From NCBI RefSeq assembly GCF_042646165.1, contig NZ_JBHRTC010000011.1: a stretch of DNA of 64,000 nucleotides; one strand, given 5' to 3'. Each line of letters starts with the position of its first letter. The first letter of the stretch is position 1. The DNA comes from Microbaculum marinum (GTDB lineage Bacteria > Pseudomonadota > Alphaproteobacteria > Rhizobiales > Tepidamorphaceae). This document shows positions 1 to 6,992 of the stretch, piece by piece. The notes under the pieces are model-generated. The model was not told where the DNA came from. It did not search any database and was given only the letters and a program-made list of their open reading frames with translations. The translations under genes were made by a program, and so were the position numbers.

Positions 1-600
1 CGACTTGATCTTTCCGGCTTGAAACGCCTTCCAGCCGTCCGAGCGGTCGCGGATGCCGTGCACCTGCACGACCGTCATCGGTTCGAAGTCCGTTTCACCG
101 TCCGTGTACTTGACCACGGCGTAGTAGCCGACGATCGATCCGCGCTGGCCGAAGATGTCCGGCTCGTGCTCCAGCGCCTTGTGGTCGCCGAGGACGCAGC
201 GGAAACGGTCGCCGTCGTAGACCTCGTGGGCGTAGATCATCTTGATCTCGCCTGACTGGCGGCCGAGCTTTACCAGCCCGCGATAGCCGATACGGAGTTG
301 CGGCTCCTTGCGCCTGGCCTTGCCGTTCCAGCCCGCTATCAGGTACGCCTCGCCAAGCTGCGGATCGAGGTAGAGGCCCAGCGCCGCAGCCTTGGAGACC
401 TCCCGAAAGACGAGGCGCGGATCCAGGTCCATCAGTTCCGGATTGGCCATGAGCGCATTGACGAGATTGCGCTCGAATACCTCCGGCCGGACGTGCACGG
501 GCAGCGACGTGTAGAGATCCCGCGCCCGCTCCGGCGGGAGGACTTCCATGCGGAAGGCTTCCAACTTGGTCGGCTTCTCGATGGTGGCGGCTTGGTTCAT
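1..600 (-). CDS. recT: RecT-family single-strand annealing recombinase (partial)
   Basis: The protein anneals complementary single strands in phage homologous recombination, normally with a partner exonuclease. The first 200 residues are visible and the C-terminus lies beyond the left edge. Family hallmarks seen: a KAAALGLYLDP segment near residue 70, then GEAYLIAGW, then IGYRGLVKLGRQSGEI around residue 105, and a DIFG/RGSIVGYYA block near 150. ATG at 598-600 overlaps the stop of the upstream small gene (TAATG), so translation is coupled. It is the last visible gene of the leftward early operon that starts at the operator region near 3.1 kb. The exonuclease partner is presumably off the window. 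I am confident in the family from motif pattern alone. Confidence 0.88.
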   Translation of the reverse strand, partial: MNQAATIEKPTKLEAFRMEVLPPERARDLYTSLPVHVRPEVFERNLVNALMANPELMDLDPRLVFREVSKAAALGLYLDPQLGEAYLIAGWNGKARRKEPQLRIGYRGLVKLGRQSGEIKMIYAHEVYDGDRFRCVLGDHKALEHEPDIFGQRGSIVGYYAVVKYTDGETDFEPMTVVQVHGIRDRSDGWKAFQAGKIKS

Positions 601-779
601 TACCAATGCTCCGGATGGATCGACTTCGCGCGCCATGCGCGGCGGATCTGTTCCAATTCCTCGAGGATGTCGCAGTGGACGTAGAGGGGGATGCGCTTCA
701 CTTCGCGCCACACGCGAGCAACAATCGTCCAGGCAATGGCAATTGGCGCGACGATGAGGATGACGATGCGCGCTGCCAT
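600..779 (-). CDS. Small membrane protein, unknown
   Basis: A 59-residue protein with one N-terminal hydrophobic helix (about residues 4-22, IVILIVAPIAIAWTIVA) followed by a basic, amphipathic tail. ATG at 777-779 overlaps the preceding stop (TGATG); a GTG one codon upstream is equally possible. Its stop overlaps the recT start. The tight packing in the operon is the main support. No family recognised. Confidence 0.6.
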   Translation of the reverse strand: MAARIVILIVAPIAIAWTIVARVWREVKRIPLYVHCDILEELEQIRRAWRAKSIHPEHW

Positions 780-1000
780 CACGTTTCCTCGCTCGGCTCC
801 GGTTCGGCGATGCGCAGCAGGAATTTTTCGGCGCGATCGGACCCGTTCTTGATCTCGACGATCTCAACGGTGGTCTCGCCGCGTCTGGTCTCGACGATGA
901 CCTTCTGACCGACTTCAACCGGAAAGGGTGCGAAGTAGTCGTAGGTCTTGTCGCTCCACTTGAACTTGACGGCGGCAACCCTGGGCGATGCATCTGTCAT
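779..1000 (-). CDS. Hypothetical phage early protein, 73 aa
   Basis: The product is 73 residues: a short basic N-terminus, then a beta-rich middle (VGQKVIVETRRGETTVEIVEI) that resembles a small SH3-like barrel, and an acidic tail. The frame is open upstream to 1132, but ATG at 998-1000 sits one base after the stop of the upstream gene and is the natural start. No function can be assigned. Confidence 0.6.
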   Translation of the reverse strand: MTDASPRVAAVKFKWSDKTYDYFAPFPVEVGQKVIVETRRGETTVEIVEIKNGSDRAEKFLLRIAEPEPSEET

Positions 1001-1001
1001 G

Positions 1002-1937
1002 TCAGGCGACCTTTCGCTGTTCTTCCACGGAGACGCCGGGCACCTCGTAGCCGGCATCGACGGCGCGCTGGGCGAGCTTGCCGATGAGCTCCACCAGTTC
1101 TTTGTGGGACTTGAGGAAGCGGTAGGCGGCATCCTGGTCGGTCACGGTCGCCACTTTCACGACCCGCACCGATGCGGCCTTGCCGTAGCCGCCACGAATC
1201 TGCGTGGTCGGTGCCGGCTCCGGTTCCGGTGTGGGCGCCGGTGCGGGGGCCGGCTGACCTTCCGCCGTGGCCTTGGCGGCTTCCTCCTCGCGCTTCCGCA
1301 GTTCCTCTTCAGCCTTGCGACGGGCTTCGTCGGCCGCGCGGGCCTTGCGTGTCTCGTGGGCGCTGAGGGCGCCGGCGATAACGTCGGCGGCGGTCTTCGC
1401 CGCCTTGACCAGCGGCATCCATTCGCCGTCGATCGACTTGCCGGCATCGAGGTGGGGTTGCTTCAGCGCGGCCCGTTTCTTGTCCGCCGCGCGCGCCAGT
1501 TCGTTCAGCCGAGACCGAAGGGATTGAGCCTTCTTTGCCGTCTCGTCGTCCTTGATCTCGGCATATGCGCCGGCGCCTGCCTTTGCGCTTTCGATCTGGT
1601 CGCGCAGCGCCTCGATGTCATCATCGGCGGGCGGCATGTTGTCGCCGATCGACGGATCTGCGTCCGGCCAGCGGCCGGTGCTCTCCCATGCCCGATAGGC
1701 TTCCTCGGTGACCGGGTTGCTCGCAACCCAGGTCCAAAGCGTGTCCGGATCGGTTGCCTTGCCGTCGACGGTGGCGATGATCTCCCCGGTCTCGGGGTCG
1801 GGGAATATCGCTGCCCCGACGAACGGTCCGCCCTTGAACTTCCGCTTGCGATAGAATCCGAGCTGAGGGTCTCCGTCGTGGATCGGCCCGGGCTTGCCGG
1901 CGAGGGCGTTGCGCCACCATTCATAGGCGTCGGCCAT
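1002..1937 (-). CDS. Hypothetical phage early protein with central coiled coil, 311 aa
   Basis: Residues 1-100 form a globular, Trp-rich region (YEWWRNALAG, WTWVASNP, AWESTGRWPDAD). Residues about 105-230 are charged and strongly helical, predicted coiled coil (RKAEEELRKREEEAAKA). A Pro/Ala linker (PAPAPTPEPEPAP) leads to a short conserved-looking C-terminal domain ending KVA. Proteins of this architecture accompany recT in phages of related hosts, which fits a recombination or nucleoid accessory role, but that is inference. ATG at 1935-1937; nine bases separate it from the stop of the small upstream ORF. Confidence 0.7.
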   Translation of the reverse strand: MADAYEWWRNALAGKPGPIHDGDPQLGFYRKRKFKGGPFVGAAIFPDPETGEIIATVDGKATDPDTLWTWVASNPVTEEAYRAWESTGRWPDADPSIGDNMPPADDDIEALRDQIESAKAGAGAYAEIKDDETAKKAQSLRSRLNELARAADKKRAALKQPHLDAGKSIDGEWMPLVKAAKTAADVIAGALSAHETRKARAADEARRKAEEELRKREEEAAKATAEGQPAPAPAPTPEPEPAPTTQIRGGYGKAASVRVVKVATVTDQDAAYRFLKSHKELVELIGKLAQRAVDAGYEVPGVSVEEQRKVA

Positions 1938-1946
1938 ATCGTGCTC

Positions 1947-2042
1947 CTACGGGTTGATTGCTGCGCTGATGGCGATGACGAGGGCCGGCATGATCACGAA
2001 CAGCACCGCGATCTCCGCGAGAATGCGGAGGATGCGGTTCAC
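1947..2042 (-). CDS. Putative 31-aa membrane peptide
   Basis: The GTG at 2040-2042 overlaps the stop of the upstream gene as GTGA. The frame runs 31 codons to TAG at 1947, encoding a basic N-terminus (MNRILRIL) and one hydrophobic helix (IAVLFVIMPALVIAISAAI). It fills the only otherwise empty gap in the operon, in the right direction. The overlapping start and hydrophobic composition support it; its length makes it uncertain. Confidence 0.45.
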   Translation of the reverse strand: MNRILRILAEIAVLFVIMPALVIAISAAINP

Positions 2043-2374
2043 GATCTGTCCCCCAACTTCGCGATACGGTCGCCGAGCGCGCCGACGGCGGTCCGGGTAT
2101 GTTCGTTCTCCAGGTCCGCGACCCTCTGACCGATCGCGAGGCTCGGGCGATCACCGCCGGCCAAGAACGCGCGCATGTCGGCATCGGCCCGCGATGCATC
2201 ATTGGAGACGTCGGTGGCTGGCATTCCCGTCGTGAACAGGTACCGGCGAAGGGCGATCAGAACCTTCGTGCGGTTGGCGTCGGTCGGCGCTTTCAGGAAT
2301 CGCTCGCGGGCGACCTGATAGTCGGCGAAGGTCTCGGCCTCGGTCTGGTCCGTGATCGGCGACGCAGCGGTCAT
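2039..2374 (-). CDS. Hypothetical phage early protein, 111 aa
   Basis: The product is a mostly helical soluble protein of 111 residues with a Gln/Glu-rich N-terminus (DQTEAETFADYQVARERF) and a C-terminal helix (ADLENEHTRTAVGALGDRIAKL). ATG at 2372-2374 overlaps the upstream TGA (ATGA), which argues for this start over longer in-frame alternatives extending to 2548. No family recognised. Confidence 0.6.
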   Translation of the reverse strand: MTAASPITDQTEAETFADYQVARERFLKAPTDANRTKVLIALRRYLFTTGMPATDVSNDASRADADMRAFLAGGDRPSLAIGQRVADLENEHTRTAVGALGDRIAKLGDRS

Positions 2375-2589
2375 CACGCCGCCTCGTCCGCACCGTGGCG
2401 CGCCGTCCCGATGTCTCGGAAATCCGCGCTGCGGCGGAGGGCGGTCAGGTCGACGGTCTCGCCGAAGCAGTGGATCTCCAACGTGGCGCCGTCGGCGCAG
2501 GTGATCCGCAACGTCCGCGAACCGCGATTGGTCACGAACTCCCGGCACAGTTCGACGCTGGTCACGTCATGGAGGGTCACGCTGATCAT
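2374..2589 (-). CDS. Hypothetical phage early protein, 71 aa
   Basis: This is a small, beta-strand-rich protein (MISVTLHDVTSVELC, RTLRITCADGATLEIHCF) with two Cys residues. Both its ATG and its stop overlap neighbouring genes by four bases, as throughout this operon. No recognisable domain. Confidence 0.6.
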   Translation of the reverse strand: MISVTLHDVTSVELCREFVTNRGSRTLRITCADGATLEIHCFGETVDLTALRRSADFRDIGTARHGADEAA

Positions 2590-2738
2590 TGGGAAAGGCT
2601 CCTCAGTTCCTCGGCCTTGGCGTCCAGCTGATCAAGCAGCGACGCGAGGTTGAGCCGGATCACGGCGAGATCGATCAGGATGCAGGCGCGCATAAGCGCC
2701 GCGTCGAGGGAGCGAAGGGTGGGGGTCGGTTCGATCAC
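2586..2738 (-). CDS. Putative 50-aa early protein
   Basis: GTG at 2736-2738 overlaps the upstream TGA (GTGA) and the TGA at 2586-2588 overlaps the next ATG. The 50 residues are almost all helical (ACILIDLAVIRLNLASLLDQLDAKAEELRSLS), compatible with a short coiled coil. The translation-coupling signals at both ends are the evidence. Confidence 0.5.
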   Translation of the reverse strand: MIEPTPTLRSLDAALMRACILIDLAVIRLNLASLLDQLDAKAEELRSLSQ

Positions 2739-3076
2739 GCCGCGGCCCTCCGGGGGCGCGCCCGAAGCGCCTCGAGGCGAACCTGGACGTAGGCCTGCTT
2801 GAGCGCAGTCAGGCGGTTGAGGTCGGCGGACCAGTGACCGGCGCGGCAGCGCTTGCGCTCGCTCTCCTTGAGCGTGCGAATGCGGGCGATCAGGTCCGCG
2901 CGACCGGCGGCGGCAATTCTGTCATCGGACCAGCCGATCAGGTACGCGAGCCGCCACGCTTCCATGGCCGGAGCCCGCTTGACCGTCTCCACGCTGATCT
3001 CGGTGGCGCGGGCCTCCATCGCTCGGAAGGCCGCTTCCAGCGCGGGGTTCGGGTGAGGGGTCACTTCCATCTCCAT
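2735..3076 (-). CDS. Hypothetical protein, first gene of the leftward early operon
   Basis: The product is a basic helical protein of about 113 residues (AYLIGWSDDRIAAAGRADLIARIRTLKESERKRC). The start is ambiguous: the frame is open to an ATG at 3113-3115 lying inside the operator, which is unlikely. ATG codons at 3074-3076 and 3068-3070 or GTG at 3062-3064 are better; the GTG has a GGAG six bases upstream. It begins just downstream of operator O1, so it should be repressed in the lysogen. Confidence 0.6.
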   Translation of the reverse strand: MEMEVTPHPNPALEAAFRAMEARATEISVETVKRAPAMEAWRLAYLIGWSDDRIAAAGRADLIARIRTLKESERKRCRAGHWSADLNRLTALKQAYVQVRLEALRARPRRAAA

Positions 3077-3108
3077 CTTTCGGCGATGCGTCGGTTGATG
3101 GAGAGATA

Positions 3109-3156
3109 TTGCCATATGGCAAATAAATTGACAACTAGAAAAATGCCAAATGGCAA
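3109..3156. promoter_or_regulatory. Left operator region (two repressor sites)
   Basis: Two copies of a dyad element are present: O1 TTGCCATATGGCAA (3109-3122, a perfect palindrome) and O2 ATGCCAAATGGCAA (3143-3156). Their centres are 34 bp apart. A TTGACA hexamer (3128-3133) lies between them and could be a rightward -35 box. The same element recurs three times beside the repressor gene, so these are most likely binding sites for the S24 repressor and/or the Cro-like protein. They would control the leftward recT operon and the rightward three-Cys gene. Confidence 0.8.
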
Positions 3157-3244
3157 ATTAACTGCTACATCCGTCCTCCCGCGTGGTGCGGGGACTTTCC
3201 TTTCGCCGGAAATGGCACCACTTTCCCTCGACGGAGGATTTTCA

Positions 3245-3991
3245 ATGGCCGACACAACGATCGAATGGACGGATGCGACCTGGAACCCAGTGGCGGGGTG
3301 CACCATCCTCACGGCGGGGTGCACCAATTGTTACGCGATGAGAATGGCTGCGCGTCTCGAGTCCATGGGGACCGAGAAGTATCAGGGTCTGACACGAAAA
3401 TCGGGCGGCCGGGCGAAATGGACGGGGAAAATCTACCTTGATCGAAAGTCGCTCGGCGTTCCGGCGACGTGGTCAAAGCCCCGGCGTGTCTTCGTGAATT
3501 CGATGTCGGATCTGTTTCACACCAACGTCCCGGCAGAATTCATCGCCGAGGTGTGGCGGGTGATGGCGGACACGCCGCGACACACGTACCAGATACTCAC
3601 CAAACGGCCGGATCGGATGCTTGAGATCCTACCGCGTCTGCCGAAACTTCCGAATGTCTGGTTGGGAACGAGTGTCGAAGATCATCGTGTACTTGGTCGG
3701 ATCGACGAGATTCGCCGGGTCCCGGCCGTAGTGCGCTTCGTTTCCTTCGAGCCTCTGATTGGTAGTGTCCGTGATGCGGATCTGACCGATGTTCATTGGG
3801 CCATCGTCGGCGGCGAAAGTGGTCCAAAGGCGCGGCCGATGCACGTGGATTGGGTCGATGAAATCGAAGCGATGTGCCGCCGCAGCGGAGCCGCGTTCTT
3901 TTTCAAGCAGTGGGGTGGTGTGCAGAAGAAGCGCGCGGGCAGAACCTACCGCGAAAGAGTATGGGACGAACTTCCGGAATTGAGGATGTGA
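3245..3991 (+). CDS. Three-Cys-motif phage protein (Gp37/Gp68 family, DUF5131)
   Basis: The 248-residue product starts MADTTIEWTDATWNPVAGC and carries the family's three cysteines at residues 19, 26 and 29 (C-x6-C-x2-C, followed by YA). Later family blocks are FVNSMSDLFH, YQILTKRPDRM, NVWLGTSVED, VRFVSFEPLIG and WAIVGGESGPKARP. The Cys cluster resembles a metal or iron-sulfur site of radical-SAM-like proteins; the biochemical role of the family is not established to my knowledge. GGAGGA lies seven bases before the ATG. The gene is read rightward from the left operator and converges on tcmP, overlapping it by 46 bp. The family is known to co-occur with TcmP, and the pair here lies inside the immunity region. 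Confidence 0.85.
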   Translation: MADTTIEWTDATWNPVAGCTILTAGCTNCYAMRMAARLESMGTEKYQGLTRKSGGRAKWTGKIYLDRKSLGVPATWSKPRRVFVNSMSDLFHTNVPAEFIAEVWRVMADTPRHTYQILTKRPDRMLEILPRLPKLPNVWLGTSVEDHRVLGRIDEIRRVPAVVRFVSFEPLIGSVRDADLTDVHWAIVGGESGPKARPMHVDWVDEIEAMCRRSGAAFFFKQWGGVQKKRAGRTYRERVWDELPELRM

Positions 3992-4869
3992 CCAGCCATC
4001 CGCTTGGCGAGGGCACCCGCTTTCGGGTTCGGGTTTGCCACGGCGAAAAACAACGAAGCGAGCGGCGAACCTCGCGCATTGTGAATGCGCCTCGGCGGCA
4101 ACACAGGGCCCTTAAAGGTGCTCCTGAGGCGATCGCCGACGTATTTCTCGATCGCGTTGACGTCGGCCGTCCTCACCGAGGTCGCCGGATCCGCAAATAA
4201 GGTGGTTGGCCCATAAGGAGTGCCATACCACTGGTTTCGCCAGTCGTTCGTGCCCAATACGGCATCCAGGCGCCGCTGCTTCACTGCATCGATTCGAGGC
4301 ATTTCGAGTGAAGCTTGTCGATACAGGCCCATCAGCGGAAAGAAATACCAAAGATCGATTGCATCTGTGTCGGCGATCGCTTGTACCGTCGGCCAATCCA
4401 CTTCCATTCCATAGGGGTCGAGGAACATCAGGCACCGCATCCCCCCTGGAAGCGTCGAAGACCCTCGCCAGGGAAGCCCGGTGCAAAGCTGGCGGACAGT
4501 GGCGTTTGCGTCCTGTGGATGAACGACGATCTTGCGGTCGGGCCATTCGGTTTTCAAGCGATCGAGCTCTTTGCGTCGCGTCGCGTCGGTCTCTACCAGC
4601 ACTAGGACTTCGAATGGGGGTTGCGTGGCGAGCGCCAGTCGCGCCGAGCCCGGGACGGTAATTATCTTCGGTTCGTCATCTCCATCGAACAGCGGGAGAG
4701 CTGGCTTCGTTTCCACCCTGTCCCCGGAGCCGGCGAAGGCGTCTACGTAAGCGAGAGCGAAGCCCTGGTTTTTCAAAGCGGTGGTGTACGCCCGCATATA
4801 GTTCGAGAGGATGGCAAGTTTCTCGTCGGTGTGCGTTCCGCCGAAGCGGTGGCCGGGCACCCGATGCAT
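3946..4869 (-). CDS. tcmP: Three-Cys-motif partner protein TcmP
   Basis: The product is 307 residues. The N-terminal signature FGGTHTDEKLAILSNYMRAY is typical of TcmP, followed by YVDAFAGSGDR (residues about 40-50), which looks like a methyltransferase-fold glycine loop. LVLVETD (about residue 92) and CLMFLDPYGMEVDW (about 145) fit the later strands of a Rossmann-like SAM methyltransferase, and IDLWYFFPLMG follows. A strong SD (GGGAGGGG) precedes the ATG at 4869. The gene is in the same direction as the repressor and starts 93 bp after it, so it could be expressed in the lysogen together with the repressor, as rexAB is in lambda. Substrate unknown. Confidence 0.85.
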   Translation of the reverse strand: MHRVPGHRFGGTHTDEKLAILSNYMRAYTTALKNQGFALAYVDAFAGSGDRVETKPALPLFDGDDEPKIITVPGSARLALATQPPFEVLVLVETDATRRKELDRLKTEWPDRKIVVHPQDANATVRQLCTGLPWRGSSTLPGGMRCLMFLDPYGMEVDWPTVQAIADTDAIDLWYFFPLMGLYRQASLEMPRIDAVKQRRLDAVLGTNDWRNQWYGTPYGPTTLFADPATSVRTADVNAIEKYVGDRLRSTFKGPVLPPRRIHNARGSPLASLFFAVANPNPKAGALAKRMAGHILNSGSSSHTLSR

Positions 4870-4962
4870 TCACCCCTCCCAACTCGCGGTTTCATCGCGG
4901 CACCTATGCCCGCGTCAAGTTTACCCAAGGGGAGGGCAGAATCAATGAGCCACAAGCGACGC

Positions 4963-5640
4963 TCAGCCGCGCCACTGGAACCATGCCACTACGCGGCCAT
5001 AGACGCGCACCTCATCGCGCCGCAGAACGTGATCCTCATAGCGATCGTTGTCCGAGATCACCTTGATTTTTGCTGTTCGGGGAATGAGTTGCAGCCGCTT
5101 GATGGAGAGTCCGTCGCCATAGTCACACGCATAGATGTCTTCGGGCTGCGGCACGGTGTGCGTCATGTCGACAAACACATACGATCCGGACTTTAGCGTA
5201 GGCTCCATGCTGTCGCCGACCACTGGCAGGGCGTAGATCTGCGAGAGATTGCGCCATCCTGCCTTCACGGCTTCGGGAAAGGACCAGTAGCCGTTGACCT
5301 GATCAGCGTACAGGGCGCCTTCGTCGCTAGGCACCACCCCTTCCGGGCTGCCGAGCCCAAGGCCGGCCCGAATCAGCAGGTTGCCGACGTCGCCCTTTTG
5401 GGGCTGCTCGCCGACAGGCAGGCGTTTCGCGTACTCAATATCGTCGATTCCGAACTCGTCGGAGAGATCCTCTGGGTCCTCGCCAAGCCCGCGCGCGATG
5501 CGGATTAGTGACTCAAGGCTAAGCTCGCGATTATTCGTTTCGATGCGGGAGAGGTAGCTCGTGGAGAGGCCGCTTCGATCGGCCAATTCCTCGAGCGTGA
5601 TCCCTTTCGCCTTCCGTCTTTCTCGGATGCGGTTCGCCAT
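4963..5640 (-). CDS. Phage repressor, HTH plus S24 (LexA-like) peptidase domain
   Basis: The 225-residue product has an HTH_3/XRE domain at residues 5-60 (GITLEELADRSGLSTSYLSRIE) and a C-terminal S24 self-cleaving domain. The catalytic Ser is S144 in VVGDSMEP and the Lys is K181 in GLSIKRL. An Ala92-Gly93 bond (IRAGLG) between the domains is a plausible autocleavage site, implying RecA-dependent induction. The frame is open to 5718, but ATG at 5638-5640 starts the canonical HTH; the upstream part would run through the operators. It faces away from the Cro-like gene, and three operators lie between them. Likely the prophage master repressor. Confidence 0.92.
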   Translation of the reverse strand: MANRIRERRKAKGITLEELADRSGLSTSYLSRIETNNRELSLESLIRIARGLGEDPEDLSDEFGIDDIEYAKRLPVGEQPQKGDVGNLLIRAGLGLGSPEGVVPSDEGALYADQVNGYWSFPEAVKAGWRNLSQIYALPVVGDSMEPTLKSGSYVFVDMTHTVPQPEDIYACDYGDGLSIKRLQLIPRTAKIKVISDNDRYEDHVLRRDEVRVYGRVVAWFQWRG

Positions 5641-5651
5641 TTGGGTGTTAT

Positions 5652-5723
5652 TCGCCAATTGGCAAATTTTCACCACCGCCAGCTGGCAAATTGCCGATTG
5701 ACAAATATATTGCCACATGGCAA
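5652..5723. promoter_or_regulatory. Right operator region (three repressor sites)
   Basis: Three dyads match the left sites: O3 TCGCCAATTGGCAA (5652-5665), O4 CCGCCAGCTGGCAA (5676-5689) and O5 TTGCCACATGGCAA (5710-5723). O4 and O5 centres are 34 bp apart, exactly the O1-O2 spacing; O3 and O4 are 24 bp apart. A TTGACA (5698-5703) lies between O4 and O5 as a candidate rightward -35. The cluster separates the divergent repressor and Cro-like genes, the arrangement of a lambda-type OR switch. Confidence 0.85.
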
Positions 5724-5732
5724 CAATCCGGC

Positions 5733-5954
5733 ATGACGCTCCAGGAGTATCTCACTGCGCACGAAAAGAAGCCCTCGGCTTTCGCTGCCGAGATTGGTGT
5801 TCCTGCGTCGACGATCACTAGGATCCTCAATGGCACTAGATCGCCGACCCTCGCGTTGATGTTGCGCATCCGAGAGGGTACCGGCGGGCTCGTCACTCCG
5901 AATGACTATCTGCCCTCCGCTGAGCCCGCCCCAACCGTCGAGGCGGCGGAGTAG
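5733..5954 (+). CDS. Cro-like HTH regulator
   Basis: The 73-residue product (MTLQEYLTAHEKKPSAF) has a helix-turn-helix at about residues 15-40 (FAAEIGVPASTITRILNGTRSP). The frame is open upstream to 5691, but that stretch overlaps operator O5; ATG at 5733 is preferred. Position immediately right of the operators and divergent from the repressor gene marks it as the Cro equivalent, probably driving the lytic choice by binding the same sites. Confidence 0.82.
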   Translation: MTLQEYLTAHEKKPSAFAAEIGVPASTITRILNGTRSPTLALMLRIREGTGGLVTPNDYLPSAEPAPTVEAAE

Positions 5955-5984
5955 GCGCGATGCAGGGCCACTCTCATCAATTTT

Positions 5985-6059
5985 TGCGGGGTAGAGCAGC
6001 GGCAGCTCGCCTGGCTCATAACCAGGAGGTCGGCGGTTCAATTCCGCCCCCCGCTACCA
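5985..6059 (+). tRNA. Initiator-like tRNA-Met (anticodon CAT)
   Basis: Full cloverleaf: acceptor 5985-5991/6049-6055, D arm GAGC/GCTC, anticodon stem CCTGG/CCAGG with loop CTCATAA (anticodon 6017-6019), T stem GGCGG/CCGCC, encoded CCA at 6057-6059. Initiator hallmarks are a mismatched 1:72 pair (T:T), an A11:T24 pair, and G30:C40 with G31:C39. The third conserved stem pair is T29:A41 instead of G:C, a variation I recall for rhizobial initiators. The D loop is shorter (7 nt) than normal. It lies between the cro-like gene and the early operon and is on the prophage, so it adds to host initiator supply or substitutes for it. Confidence 0.88.
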
Positions 6060-6100
6060 AATCTCGCAGTCGGCACCATGAGCCTGACCCGATTGCGAGC

Positions 6101-6126
6101 GCGGAGGGGGATGCTTCTCCCTCCGC
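6101..6126. terminator. Hairpin between tRNA and minus-strand gene
   Basis: GCGGAGGG (6101-6108) and CCCTCCGC (6119-6126) form a perfect 8-bp stem with a 10-nt loop, directly past the stop of the minus-strand gene at 6127 and 42 bp after the tRNA. No strong T run follows on either strand, so it may be a weak bidirectional terminator or a processing signal. Confidence 0.35.
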
Positions 6127-6390
6127 TCAATTGTTTCCGGCGTTCTGCCGGTCCGAACTTCCGGCGTCGCCTTCCGTTTGCGGCGCCGGGAGGACCTCCC
6201 TCCGCTGGTGCGTAACTTGCGCGGGCGCTTCGGCGTCCGCGTCTTTGTCCCTTTTCAGATCCGCCGCCTCGCTTGCGATTGCGGTGGCACGGGGGCCGAT
6301 CGTGCGCCGCTTCCGGTCGGTCCACACCCCCTTCTCCTCGACGTCCCCGGCCAGCCGCCAAGCATTCGGGGTTTCGCCGTGACAAGTCAT
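6127..6390 (-). CDS. Hypothetical protein, 87 aa
   Basis: A hydrophilic, probably disordered product (MTCHGETPNAWRLAGDVEEK at the N-terminus, Lys/Asp/Ala-rich centre). A good SD (GGAGAGG) lies eight bases before ATG 6388-6390. It is divergent from the gene at 6448 with 57 bp between them. There is no competing plus-strand candidate. No family recognised; moderately supported by the SD and divergent layout only. Confidence 0.5.
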   Translation of the reverse strand: MTCHGETPNAWRLAGDVEEKGVWTDRKRRTIGPRATAIASEAADLKRDKDADAEAPAQVTHQRREVLPAPQTEGDAGSSDRQNAGNN

Positions 6391-6447
6391 GTTCAAGTCC
6401 TCTCCGGTTCTTTCCACCGTGTCGAAGTATCTGACGCGAGGGAAAGA

Positions 6448-6810
6448 ATGTCTTCTGAAACCAACCGGAAGTTTTTCCGGGACCGACCGGAAAAAGTTAC
6501 GCCGTGCGCCGCAAGTTTTTCGGCGTTCCTCCGAAACAAGCACCCGCGCGACACGGTCTACTGGGTGTGCAGCAGGACCGGCGTGAACCCCGCGACGGTC
6601 GAGAAGTGGCTGGCGGAAAAGGCGCTGCCGCAGCTGCGCCACTTCGGACCGCTGGTCGCGATCTACGGGCCCTCGGTGATGAAGGCGATCTTTCCGAACG
6701 CCCCCGACTGGCTGGACGACGCAGTGCGCCGCGAACGGCTCGCCGACCTCGGGGCGAAGCAGGCGGAGATCGAACGCGAGATACGGGAGCTGTCCGGATG
6801 CGCTGGCTGA
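6448..6810 (+). CDS. Putative HTH DNA-binding protein, 120 aa
   Basis: Residues about 25-60 read as a helix-turn-helix of the type used by phage regulators (DTVYWVCSRTGVNPATVEKWLAEKALPQ), followed by LRHFGPLVAIYGPSVMKAIF and an acidic/basic helical C-terminus. GGAAAG lies two bases before the ATG. It is the first gene of the long rightward early operon and may regulate it or recognise the origin; the specific role is inference. An in-frame extension to 6178 overlaps the opposite-strand gene and is unlikely. Confidence 0.65.
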   Translation: MSSETNRKFFRDRPEKVTPCAASFSAFLRNKHPRDTVYWVCSRTGVNPATVEKWLAEKALPQLRHFGPLVAIYGPSVMKAIFPNAPDWLDDAVRRERLADLGAKQAEIEREIRELSGCAG

Positions 6811-6992
6811 TCTGGGCATGGTGGTTCGACTTCTGCGCCGACCGCGCCGAGCGGCACTGGACACTGTTCAAGCGCTGGAAGGCCCGTGCCGAACGCGCCG
6901 ATCGACGGACGACGGACGGATACGGCCGTGAGCCGGAGCGGGACCCGACGGGGCGCAGGGGCGCGGCAACCACAGGAGGCCATGATGGCTAA
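6798..6992 (+). CDS. Hypothetical small protein, 64 aa
   Basis: ATG at 6798 overlaps the preceding stop by 13 bp. The N-terminus is Trp-rich and hydrophobic (MRWLIWAWWFDF), the rest is Arg-rich and looks disordered. The C-terminal end overlaps the start of the next gene. It could be a small membrane-associated peptide; coding status rests on the overlap pattern. Confidence 0.4.
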   Translation: MRWLIWAWWFDFCADRAERHWTLFKRWKARAERADRRTTDGYGREPERDPTGRRGAATTGGHDG

